Source: an uncultured Clostridia bacterium (GTDB lineage: Bacteria; Bacillota; Clostridia; UBA1381; UMGS1253). Taken from it: a stretch of 5,139 nucleotides of DNA. Shown in pieces: positions 1 through 5,139 of this stretch. The notes under the pieces were generated by a model. The model saw nothing but the letters and a program-made list of their open reading frames with translations, was not told where the DNA came from and searched no databases. Position 1 is the first letter of the stretch. Every line of letters begins with the position of its first letter. The stretch lies in assembly GCA_937892135.1 (NCBI GenBank), contig CALAUK010000163.1, forward strand, positions 1-5,139, read 5' to 3'. A program made the translations under genes and the position numbers.

Positions 1-641
1 ACACAAGCTTTGACGGTCCTATTTATAGCAATGGTGGCACAATAACCGTTGATCTTGAAACTTGGAATAAAAAAGGTGCTTTAAAAGGCGATTCTGCTAT
101 TGCGCTTTTATCTGTAAGCTGTCTTTCGATCGGCGTTTTGTTAAGCTCTCTTGGTGGTGGCTCAAACATAGATATAAACAGCTACCTTTTCGGAAGCATT
201 GTTTCGGTTAAAAGCGAATATCTTTTTATAAGTGTCGGATTGTTTGTGTTAGTGCTTTTGTTCTTCCTTTTTTTCTACAATCATATTTTCTCGGTTACAT
301 TCGATGAAGACTTTGCAAAAGCAACAGGAACAAATGTCAGCTTATTTAACACAATTATCGCTCTTTTATGTGCGCTTGTTATTTCATTCGGTATGAGAAT
401 TATGGGTACGATGCTTATAACAGGTCTTATTATTTTTCCGCCGCTTTCAGCAATGTGCCTTTCAAAAAGCTTTAAAAATGTGACGGTTTTTTCTTCTGTT
501 ATCGCACTTTTATGCTTCGCGCTCGGTTTTTTCATATCTTTTATAGAAAACACTCCTCCGGGAGCAAGTGTTATTGTTGTAAACCTTGCGGTATACCTTA
601 TCTGCAATTTAATCAAATTTATCAAAAAAGTCCGCTTTTAG
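1..641 (+). CDS. Metal (Zn/Mn-type) ABC transporter permease, 3' part
   Basis: This is the membrane permease of an ABC importer of the ZnuB/AdcB/MntB family, which carries Zn2+ or Mn2+ across the cytoplasmic membrane with an ATPase and a metal-binding lipoprotein. The reading frame is open from position 3 to the TAG at 639-641, giving 212 visible residues. Family members are usually about 260-280 residues, so roughly the first 50-70 are missing beyond the left edge. Visible family-like segments are LETWNKKGALKGDSAIALL (residues 18-36), a hydrophobic run ending in SYLFGSIVSV, a long helix at about 73-92, the FDEDFAKATG cytoplasmic element (100-109), and MRIMGTMLITGLIIFPP (131-147), followed by two more membrane helices and a basic tail. 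The TTG at 138 is an internal leucine codon, not a start, because the family similarity continues upstream of it. The metal cannot be decided from this fragment. The partner ATPase and binding protein would be expected to the left. Confidence 0.88.
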   Translation, partial: TSFDGPIYSNGGTITVDLETWNKKGALKGDSAIALLSVSCLSIGVLLSSLGGGSNIDINSYLFGSIVSVKSEYLFISVGLFVLVLLFFLFFYNHIFSVTFDEDFAKATGTNVSLFNTIIALLCALVISFGMRIMGTMLITGLIIFPPLSAMCLSKSFKNVTVFSSVIALLCFALGFFISFIENTPPGASVIVVNLAVYLICNLIKFIKKVRF

Positions 642-652
642 CGGACTTTTTT
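624..652. terminator. Bidirectional intrinsic terminator between convergent genes
   Basis: The arms GTCCGC (630-635) and GCGGAC (641-646) pair perfectly around a five-base loop (636-640). The stem is extended by A6 (624-629) against T6 (647-652). Read on the plus strand it is a GC stem followed by a U tract for the permease gene. Read on the minus strand the A6 becomes the U tract for spoVAE. The permease stop TAG (639-641) lies in the loop and first stem base, and the spoVAE stop (651-653) abuts the other arm, so one hairpin appears to serve both transcripts. Confidence 0.85.
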
Positions 653-1025
653 ATTTTTTCGTACTTTTAGATTTTGGTTTAAAAATAAGTGCTATAAGAT
701 AGCCGAAAATTACTGCTGCAGCTATTCCGCCCGCGGCCGATGAAACGCCACCTGTAAATACTCCCAAAAGGCCATGCTCTGAAATGCCTTTTAAAACACC
801 TTTTCCCAGAGTATATCCAAAGCCAATAATGGGAACAGTTGCGCCCGCTCCCGCAAAATCAACAACATGCTCATAAACGCCGAAAACAGTTAAAAACACT
901 CCCACTACAACAAAGCTTACAAGTATTCTTGCCGGCGTTATCTTTGTCTTGTCTATAAGAATCTGCCCTATCGTGCATATTAATCCGCCCACCAAAAATG
1001 CCTTAACATACATAAAAAAATCCAT
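651..1025 (-). CDS. spoVAE: Stage V sporulation protein AE (SpoVAE/SpoVAEb type)
   Basis: This 124-residue integral membrane protein belongs to the SpoVAC/SpoVAEb family. It is a component of the SpoVA complex in the spore inner membrane, which takes up Ca-dipicolinic acid during sporulation and releases it during germination. The length is normal for the family. Recognisable stretches are GGLICTIGQILIDKTKIT (residues 13-30), PARILVSF (31-38), AGAGATVPIIGFGYTLGKG (58-76) and GLLGVFTGGVSSAAGGIAAA (85-104). Hydrophobic segments sit near residues 5-24, 33-52 and 84-116, and the tail is lysine-rich (KPKSKSTKK). The start is the ATG at 1025-1023, with AAAGGG at 1034-1039 (minus strand) eight bases upstream and inside the last codons of spoVAD. 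Only three bases separate the spoVAD stop from this start, so the two genes are surely co-transcribed and probably translationally coupled. The alternative ATG at residue 5 is less well placed. Confidence 0.92.
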   Translation of the reverse strand: MDFFMYVKAFLVGGLICTIGQILIDKTKITPARILVSFVVVGVFLTVFGVYEHVVDFAGAGATVPIIGFGYTLGKGVLKGISEHGLLGVFTGGVSSAAGGIAAAVIFGYLIALIFKPKSKSTKK

Positions 1026-1028
1026 ATC

Positions 1029-2042
1029 CTACACCCTTTCAATACTTACAGCATGAGCAATACTCGGTATGCTGTCACCCTGTAATAAATTAAGTGGACT
1101 CATAAGTGCCCCCGTACCTACAAACAAAACTCTTTTAAGCTCTCCCTTTTTTATTTTAGGCAGAATATACGAACACAAAACTATCGCTGAGCAACCGCAC
1201 CCGCTTCCACCGCTGTGAACATCCTGTTCTTCTCTGTAAAAAACTATATTTCCGCAGTCATCATAATTTTTAGAAATATCATAGCCCTCTTTTTTAATCA
1301 GCTCCCTTGCTATATCGCTTCCTACTTTTGCAAGGTCGCCCGTTAAAATAAGGTCGTAGTGCTCAGGAGAAAAACCTGTATCTTTAAAATGCTGAACAAT
1401 AGTGTCCGACGCCGCAGGAGCCATAGCCGCTCCCATATTGTTTGCATCATTTATACCCATATCAACAATTTTTCCCGTTGTCGCATAAGTTATTGCCACG
1501 TTTCCTTCTTCTGCGCCTACTAAAGCCGCTCCTGAGCCTGTAACTGTCCACTGAGCTGTAGGAGGTCTCTGACCTCCGTATTCAAGGGGAAATCTGTATT
1601 GCTTTTCAGACGAGCAGAAATGACTCGAGGTTTGAGCTATGCAGTTTTTTGCAAATCCACCATCTACTGACATAGCCGCAAGAGTAAGGCTTTCTGCCAT
1701 AGTTGAGCACGCCCCGTAAAGTCCGAAAAACGGTACGCCGCTTTCCTTTTGCGCGTAATGGCTTCCGCTGCACTGATTTAAAAGGTCGCCTGCAAAAAGA
1801 TAATCAATATCACTTTCAGATAGTTTAGCCTTTTTCAAAAGTGCACTGACAGCCATCTTCTGGAGCTTGCTTTCTGCTTTTTCCCATGTTGTCTCACCGC
1901 ATAAGTCATCCGAAACAACATCGTCATAATAATCTCTTAAAGGGCCTTGCCCCTCTTTTACGCCTGCTATTGCCGCACTGTCTTTTATGACAGGTGGCAT
2001 CAAAAACTTAACTGTTGATTTTCCTAGTCTTTTATATTTCAT
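1029..2042 (-). CDS. spoVAD: Stage V sporulation protein AD (SpoVAD), DPA-binding
   Basis: This 337-residue protein matches the length and conserved blocks of SpoVAD, the thiolase-fold subunit of the SpoVA complex that binds dipicolinic acid and is needed for its uptake into the developing spore. Characteristic stretches are the N-terminal STVKF (residues 9-13), GDLLNQC (85-91), GLYGACSTMAESLTLAA (107-123) with a thiolase-like cysteine at 112, SSHFCSSEKQYRFPLEYG (139-156), QRPPTAQWTVTGSGAAL (158-174), HSGGSGCGCSA (276-286) and the C-terminal VGTGALMSP (308-316). It is soluble in character with no signal peptide, as expected for a peripheral membrane subunit. The start ATG (2042-2040) has a strong AAAGGTGA (2047-2054, minus strand) four bases upstream. 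It is the first gene of a two-gene unit with spoVAE. The spoVAC gene normally found directly upstream is absent here. Forespore expression under sigma-G is expected from the family. Confidence 0.95.
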   Translation of the reverse strand: MKYKRLGKSTVKFLMPPVIKDSAAIAGVKEGQGPLRDYYDDVVSDDLCGETTWEKAESKLQKMAVSALLKKAKLSESDIDYLFAGDLLNQCSGSHYAQKESGVPFFGLYGACSTMAESLTLAAMSVDGGFAKNCIAQTSSHFCSSEKQYRFPLEYGGQRPPTAQWTVTGSGAALVGAEEGNVAITYATTGKIVDMGINDANNMGAAMAPAASDTIVQHFKDTGFSPEHYDLILTGDLAKVGSDIARELIKKEGYDISKNYDDCGNIVFYREEQDVHSGGSGCGCSAIVLCSYILPKIKKGELKRVLFVGTGALMSPLNLLQGDSIPSIAHAVSIERV

Positions 2043-2046
2043 AATA

Positions 2047-2054
2047 TCACCTTT
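2047..2054 (-). promoter_or_regulatory. Ribosome binding site of spoVAD
   Basis: The minus strand reads AAAGGTGA four bases before the ATG of spoVAD. It supports translation beginning at 2042 and shows that spoVAD carries its own initiation site rather than depending on coupling to an upstream gene. Confidence 0.8.
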
Positions 2055-2102
2055 AAATCATAATTTAAATTTAGTCTTAACCTTTATTCAGTTTTTATAC
2101 TA

Positions 2103-2109
2103 TATAATG
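2103..2109 (-). promoter_or_regulatory. Possible sigma-G/F-like -10 element for spoVAD
   Basis: The minus strand reads CATTATA about 60 bases upstream of spoVAD, which fits the published CATNHTA form of the forespore sigma-G -10 element. At the usual 17-18 base distance upstream the sequence is ACCTA or TACCT, which does not fit the GHATR -35 consensus. A GAATA lies too far upstream (27 bases). The region is so AT-rich that chance matches are easy, so this is a weak call, based mainly on the known forespore control of spoVA genes. Confidence 0.25.
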
Positions 2110-2159
2110 ATATACAGGCCTTTTTTTAGGTATTTTTATTCATTTATAAAGTTAAAATG

Positions 2160-2196
2160 AAAAAAAATTAAAAAAATATGGTTTTTTATAAAAAAA
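2160..2196 (+). promoter_or_regulatory. Phased A/T tracts, candidate UP element or curved DNA
   Basis: Four runs of six to eight A or T lie at 2160-2167, 2170-2176, 2182-2187 and 2190-2196. Their centres are about 9-11 bases apart, which is close to one helical turn. They end four bases before the -35 box at 2200. Such phased tracts are known to bend DNA, and AT-rich DNA just upstream of -35 is known to bind the RNA polymerase alpha subunit. The tracts are directly visible; the function is inferred. Confidence 0.45.
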
Positions 2197-2199
2197 TAT

Positions 2200-2228
2200 T
2201 TGACACCTAAACTTATTAATGGTATTAT
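2200..2228 (+). promoter_or_regulatory. Sigma-A promoter of the asd-dapA-dapB operon
   Basis: A perfect -35 box TTGACA (2200-2205) is followed after exactly 17 bases by the -10 box TATTAT (2223-2228), one base from consensus. Transcription should begin near 2234-2236, just where the first helix of the riboswitch begins. This makes it a housekeeping, strong promoter whose output is set by the leader RNA downstream. Confidence 0.85.
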
Positions 2229-2233
2229 ATATG

Positions 2234-2424
2234 TAGATAGAGGCGCGGTTTTTATCAGTACTGCAATATCAGGTGTACGGAGCCGTTTTACGTTGCACGA
2301 AAGGAAAAATCGCCGAAGAGCAAAATCGCCGTGGGTTTTGTATCTGGATGCATAGTTAACAGCTATGCGTTTGTCACTGCATAAGGCTGTGGAGTGCTAG
2401 CTTTCTTGCAGTGGAGGGCTATTG
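2234..2424 (+). promoter_or_regulatory. Lysine riboswitch aptamer (L box)
   Basis: The leader carries the conserved L-box strings in order: GATAGAGGCGC (2236-2246), CAGTA (2256-2260), CGCCGAAG (2311-2318), CTGG (2344-2347), GTCACTG (2373-2379) and GGAGGGCTAT (2413-2422). Helices that can be drawn by eye: P1 GATAG (2236-2240) with CTATT (2419-2423); P2 base GGCG (2242-2245) with CGCC (2311-2314); inner P2 TGCAA (2262-2266) with TTGCA (2293-2297); P3 CAAAA (2321-2325) with TTTTG (2336-2340); P4 GCATAG (2350-2355) with CTATGC (2363-2368); P5 CACTGCA (2375-2381) with TGCAGTG (2407-2413), extended by AAGGCT (2383-2388) with AGCTTT (2399-2404). ACGG (2277-2280) could form the known loop-loop contact with CCGT (2329-2332). 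Lysine binding is expected to stabilise P1 and favour the terminator downstream, lowering asd-dapA-dapB expression. Confidence 0.95.
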
Positions 2425-2457
2425 CATTTTTTGTATTTTTTCTTGCTGTACATATTT

Positions 2458-2502
2458 GCAACGGCTTTCTAAATCATTAGATTAAGCATCGTTGCTTTTT
2501 TT
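2458..2502 (+). terminator. Riboswitch expression-platform terminator
   Basis: GCAACG (2458-2463) pairs with CGTTGC (2490-2495), immediately followed by seven T (2496-2502). Inside, GCTT (2464-2467) pairs with AAGC (2484-2487) and TCTA (2468-2471) with TAGA (2478-2481). It ends about 35 bases before asd, so it is a leader attenuator and not the end of another gene. The P1 3' strand TTGCA (2422-2426) is complementary to TGCAA (2457-2461) in the terminator's 5' arm, which offers a competing antiterminator pairing when lysine is absent. Confidence 0.88.
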
Positions 2503-2524
2503 ATGTCAGCATATTAATTTTTTT

Positions 2525-2529
2525 GGAGG
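2525..2529 (+). promoter_or_regulatory. Ribosome binding site of asd, fixing its start
   Basis: GGAGG (2525-2529, written with the neighbouring T as TTGGAGG) lies eight bases before the ATG at 2538. An in-frame TTG at 2523 overlaps this site and would add six residues (MEVLFM including the true first Met). Because that TTG overlaps the Shine-Dalgarno itself, the ATG at 2538 is the real start. Confidence 0.9.
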
Positions 2530-2537
2530 TTTTATTT

Positions 2538-3620
2538 ATGAAAGAAAATTTTAATGTTGCAGTTATTGGTGCAACAGGTATGGTTGGTCAGAGATTTATC
2601 ACACTTTTAGACGGCCACAAATGGTTTAACGTAAAGGTGCTTGCAGCTTCTTCAAGAAGTGCAGGCAAAAAATACAAAGACGTTATAGCTAACAGATGGG
2701 CTATGGCAACACCTGTTCCCGAAGCTATCGGAGAAATGGTTATTATGGACGCAGAGGCAGACAAAGAAAAAATCGCTTCTATGGTAGATTTTGTTTTCTG
2801 CGCAGTTGATATGCCCAAAGACCAGATTCGTGCTCTTGAAGAGGCTTATGCTAAGCTTGAGTGCCCTGTTATTTCCAACAACTCAGCACACAGACATACA
2901 GATGATGTTCCTATGATTATTCCTGAAATCAATCCTGAGCATGCAGAAATTATTAATTCACAGAGAAAGCGTCTTGGAACAAAGAGAGGCTTCGTTGCAG
3001 TTAAGTCTAACTGTTCACTTCAGAGCTATGTTCCCGCTCTTCATCCTCTTATGAAATATGGCATTAAAGAGGTTGTTGCGTGCACATATCAGGCAATTTC
3101 AGGTGCAGGTAAGACTTTTGAGACATTCCCCGAAATCGTTGATAACGTTATCCCCTATATCGGCGGTGAAGAAGAAAAGAGCGAAGTTGAGCCTATGAAA
3201 ATCTGGGGTAAAATTGTTGGCGATAAAATTGTTGATGCAACAGAGCCCCCGATTACAGCTCAGTGCTTAAGAGTTCCCGTAACAGACGGTCACACTGCTG
3301 CTGTGTTTGTTCGTTTTGAAAACAAGCCCACTATTGAGCAGATTAAAAAAGACTGGAAAGAGTTTTCAGGCGAGCCTCAGGAGTTTTCTCTTCCCTCTGC
3401 TCCTAAGCAGTTTTTAAATTACTTTGAAGAGGATAATCGTCCTCAGGCTAAACTTGACAGAAATCTTGAAAACGGTATGGCAGTTTCTGTTGGCAGACTA
3501 AGAGAAGATAAGATTTACGACTACAAGTTCGTTTGTCTTTCACACAACACATTAAGAGGTGCTGCAGGCGGTGCTGTTTTAATGGCAGAGCTACTTGCTA
3601 AAAAAGGCTACCTTGATTAA
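2538..3620 (+). CDS. asd: Aspartate-semialdehyde dehydrogenase, archaeal/fungal-like form
   Basis: This enzyme makes aspartate semialdehyde from aspartyl-4-phosphate with NADPH, in the cytoplasm, at the head of the lysine/DAP and threonine/methionine branches. With the ATG at 2538 it has 360 residues. The N-terminal nucleotide-binding loop is GATGMVGQR (11-19). The catalytic cysteine is Cys159 in KSNCSLQ. By alignment with family knowledge Gln185 (TYQAISGAG), Arg245 (CLRVPVTDGH) and His252 complete the active site. The ending GMAVSVGRLRED (313-324) and LSHNTLRGAAGGAVLMAELL (334-353) resembles the Asd form described in archaea and fungi more than the shorter B. subtilis/E. coli forms. It is the first gene after the lysine riboswitch and is followed by dapA after 75 bases without an obvious terminator, so it is probably co-transcribed with dapA and dapB. 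The product call is very sure; the subtype is from remembered motifs. Confidence 0.96.
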   Translation: MKENFNVAVIGATGMVGQRFITLLDGHKWFNVKVLAASSRSAGKKYKDVIANRWAMATPVPEAIGEMVIMDAEADKEKIASMVDFVFCAVDMPKDQIRALEEAYAKLECPVISNNSAHRHTDDVPMIIPEINPEHAEIINSQRKRLGTKRGFVAVKSNCSLQSYVPALHPLMKYGIKEVVACTYQAISGAGKTFETFPEIVDNVIPYIGGEEEKSEVEPMKIWGKIVGDKIVDATEPPITAQCLRVPVTDGHTAAVFVRFENKPTIEQIKKDWKEFSGEPQEFSLPSAPKQFLNYFEEDNRPQAKLDRNLENGMAVSVGRLREDKIYDYKFVCLSHNTLRGAAGGAVLMAELLAKKGYLD

Positions 3621-3680
3621 TTTTAATTAACTATACTCTTATTTTGTGCATAAAATAGTACTAAAAAATATCCAAACCGT

Positions 3681-3687
3681 AAAGGAG
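3681..3687 (+). promoter_or_regulatory. Ribosome binding site of dapA
   Basis: AAAGGAG (3681-3687) lies eight bases before the ATG at 3696. The rest of the asd-dapA gap (3621-3680) is AT-rich and shows no GC-rich terminator or convincing promoter, which supports a single transcript from the riboswitch promoter. Confidence 0.8.
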
Positions 3688-3695
3688 AGATTATC

Positions 3696-4592
3696 ATGGC
3701 AAAAAAGCCCATAGTTTTCACAGGTTCAGGCGTTGCAATCATTACCCCGTTTACTAAAGACGGCGTTGATTACAAAAAATTAGAAGAACTTATTGAGTTT
3801 CATATTGCCAATAAAACAGATGCTATAATTATCTGCGGAACAACAGGTGAAGCGTCAACTATGCCCGATGCTGAGCACAAGGCTGCAGTTGCATTTACAG
3901 TTAAAAAAGTTAACGGAAGAATTCCTGTAATCGCAGGCACAGGCTCAAATGACACACCTCATGCCATTGAGCTTTGTAAGTACTGTGAAGAGGCCGGTGC
4001 AGATGCACTATTGATTGTTACACCTTATTATAACAAAACAACTCAGAAAGGCCTTTACTTGCATTACAAGGCAATTGCAGAAAGCGTTAATATTCCGATT
4101 ATTCTTTATAATGTTCCCGGTCGTACAAAGCTAAGCTTTTCGATAGACACATTAAAAAAGCTTGCTGAGCTTGATAATATCGTAGCAATAAAGGAAGCAA
4201 GCGGTGATATTTCTTATCTGTCCCGCGTTGCAGCTTTCGTACCCGAGCTTGCTATTTACTCAGGTAACGACGATATGATTATCCCCACTATGTCTGTCGG
4301 CGGATTGGGCGTTATCTCTGTTGTGGCAAATATTATCCCTGAAGATGTTCATAATATGTGCCAGGCCTACCTTGACGGAGATGTTAAAAAGGCTTATAAA
4401 ATGCAGCTTGAGATGATGGATTTATGTGATAAACTATTTATCGAGGTTAACCCCATCCCCGTTAAAAATGCTATGAATATGCTTGGCTATAATGTTGGCG
4501 ATTTAAGAATGCCCCTATGTGACCTTGAAGACGAAAATGCTGTTAAGGTTCGCCAGTCACTTATAAACTACGGTCTTAAGGTAGTTGATTAA
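3696..4592 (+). CDS. dapA: 4-hydroxy-tetrahydrodipicolinate synthase (DapA)
   Basis: DapA condenses pyruvate with aspartate semialdehyde, the product of the preceding gene, to form 4-hydroxy-tetrahydrodipicolinate. This is the committed step towards diaminopimelate and lysine and the source of spore dipicolinate. The protein has 298 residues, a normal length for this Schiff-base TIM-barrel family. All the key residues are present at a constant offset of five from the E. coli enzyme: Thr49-Thr50 in CGTTGE, Tyr112 in TPYYNK, Tyr138 and Arg143 in LYNVPGRT, and the Schiff-base Lys166 in AIKEASGD. YSGNDD (188-193) and GGLGVISVVAN (202-212) are also typical. The ATG at 3696 is preceded by AAAGGAG at good spacing. 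dapB follows after 19 bases. Whether the enzyme is lysine-inhibited as well as controlled by the riboswitch cannot be told by eye. Confidence 0.97.
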   Translation: MAKKPIVFTGSGVAIITPFTKDGVDYKKLEELIEFHIANKTDAIIICGTTGEASTMPDAEHKAAVAFTVKKVNGRIPVIAGTGSNDTPHAIELCKYCEEAGADALLIVTPYYNKTTQKGLYLHYKAIAESVNIPIILYNVPGRTKLSFSIDTLKKLAELDNIVAIKEASGDISYLSRVAAFVPELAIYSGNDDMIIPTMSVGGLGVISVVANIIPEDVHNMCQAYLDGDVKKAYKMQLEMMDLCDKLFIEVNPIPVKNAMNMLGYNVGDLRMPLCDLEDENAVKVRQSLINYGLKVVD

Positions 4593-4611
4593 AGCAAAGG
4601 ATTTGATACTT

Positions 4612-5139
4612 ATGACAAATATTATTTTAAGCGGTGCAAACGGAAAAATGGGTCAGGTTATAACCCGTATTGTAGAAGAAAATGATGACTTAAAGATAGT
4701 CGCAGGAATTGATATTAACACAAGCGCAAAAAACGATTATCCCGTTTATGCCTCCCCCTTTGATGTTAAAGAAGAGGCAGATGTTATTATTGACTTTTCG
4801 CATCCTGACTGCCTTGAAAATCTTTTAGCTTTTGCAAAAGAGAAAAAAATCGGTGCAGTTATTGCAACAACGGGCTTAAATGCCGCTCAGAAGCTTATGC
4901 TAAATGAAACTTCAAAAGATATTCCGATATTCTTCAGCGCAAATATGAGCCTTGGAATAAACCTTATTATTGATTTGGCAAAACGCGCAGCAAAGCTTCT
5001 TTCAGGTAATTTCGATATTGAAATTATAGAAAAGCATCATAATCAGAAGATCGATGCTCCAAGCGGAACAGCGCTCGCTATTGCAGACAGCATAAGCGAA
5101 GTTTTAGACGAAACACCATCTTATGTTTATGACAGACAT
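4612..5139 (+). CDS. dapB: 4-hydroxy-tetrahydrodipicolinate reductase (DapB), 5' part
   Basis: DapB reduces the DapA product to tetrahydrodipicolinate with NAD(P)H. The frame runs open from the ATG at 4612 to the right edge: 176 codons out of the roughly 250 usual, so the C-terminal part of the protein lies outside the window. Visible features are the dinucleotide-binding loop SGANGKMGQ (7-15), DVIIDFSHP (57-65), VIATTGL (83-89), SANMSLGINL (109-118) and the substrate-binding/catalytic segment EKHHNQKIDAPSGTA (140-154). By comparison with E. coli, His142 and Lys146 are the catalytic pair. A modest AAAGG (4596-4600) lies 11 bases upstream, and dapA ends 19 bases before, consistent with the third gene of the asd-dapA-dapB operon. 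No frameshift is seen in the visible part. Confidence 0.95.
   Translation, partial: MTNIILSGANGKMGQVITRIVEENDDLKIVAGIDINTSAKNDYPVYASPFDVKEEADVIIDFSHPDCLENLLAFAKEKKIGAVIATTGLNAAQKLMLNETSKDIPIFFSANMSLGINLIIDLAKRAAKLLSGNFDIEIIEKHHNQKIDAPSGTALAIADSISEVLDETPSYVYDRH

Noticed and set aside
281..625. Minus-strand frame of 114 residues inside the permease gene
   Set aside because: It is fully antisense to a well-recognised gene, has no visible ribosome binding site and no familiar motifs, so it is a shadow frame.
138..641. TTG at 138 as the start of a 167-residue protein
   Set aside because: The same frame is open to the left edge and the upstream residues match the metal-permease family, so the TTG is an internal leucine codon.
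2043..2200. A remnant of spoVAC upstream of spoVAD
   Set aside because: No frame of useful length or recognisable SpoVAC residues can be seen here; the stretch is AT-rich and stop-dense.
2504..2518. Short ATG frame (ATG TCA GCA TAT TAA) as a leader peptide
   Set aside because: It has four codons, no ribosome binding site and no lysine codons, and the region is explained by the riboswitch.
2523..2540. Upstream TTG start for asd
   Set aside because: The TTG overlaps the GGAGG ribosome binding site, which is ideally placed for the ATG at 2538.
2588..2818. Minus-strand frame of 76 residues inside asd
   Set aside because: It lies antisense to the conserved N-terminal domain of Asd, and its composition is explained by the codons of the real gene.
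3613..3637. TTGATT ... TATACT as an internal promoter before dapA
   Set aside because: The spacing between the two boxes is only 13 bases, too short for a sigma-A promoter.
3640..3657. Hairpin TATTTT / AAAATA between asd and dapA as a terminator
   Set aside because: The stem is only A-T pairs and no T tract follows it, so termination is unlikely. It may be chance in AT-rich DNA.

Overview
The window looks like a piece of the chromosome of a low-GC, endospore-forming Firmicute of the class Clostridia, possibly a gut relative of the Oscillospiraceae/Lachnospiraceae (the family-level placement is inference). The reasons are AT-rich intergenic DNA, strong GGAGG-type ribosome binding sites, spore-specific spoVAD/spoVAE genes, and a diaminopimelate operon led by a lysine riboswitch. 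No mobile element, CRISPR array, rRNA or tRNA gene is visible.

Layout. (1) Positions 1-641, plus strand: the 3' part of a zinc/manganese-type ABC transporter permease gene, cut by the left edge. (2) Positions 624-652: an intrinsic terminator that works on paper in both directions, lying between convergent genes. (3) Positions 651-2042, minus strand: spoVAD then spoVAE, encoding parts of the SpoVA apparatus that moves dipicolinic acid (DPA) into the forespore and releases it at germination. spoVAC, the usual first gene of this trio, is not upstream. (4) Positions 2043-2537: about 495 bases without a protein gene. It holds the spoVAD leader, a helically phased set of A/T tracts, a near-consensus sigma-A promoter, a complete lysine riboswitch and its terminator. 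(5) Positions 2538-5139, plus strand: asd, dapA and the first 176 codons of dapB, cut by the right edge.

How it works together. asd, dapA and dapB encode consecutive steps from aspartyl phosphate to tetrahydrodipicolinate, the branch leading to meso-diaminopimelate for peptidoglycan and to lysine. The leader should stop transcription when lysine is plentiful. The DapA product is also the known precursor of DPA, so the window places DPA-precursor synthesis back to back with DPA-transport genes, under separate and differently timed promoters.

I found no previously undescribed system. The points most worth a second look are the spoVAD-spoVAE pair without an adjacent spoVAC, the archaeal/fungal-style Asd, the phased A tracts upstream of the riboswitch promoter, and the terminator hairpin that contains the permease stop codon in its loop.
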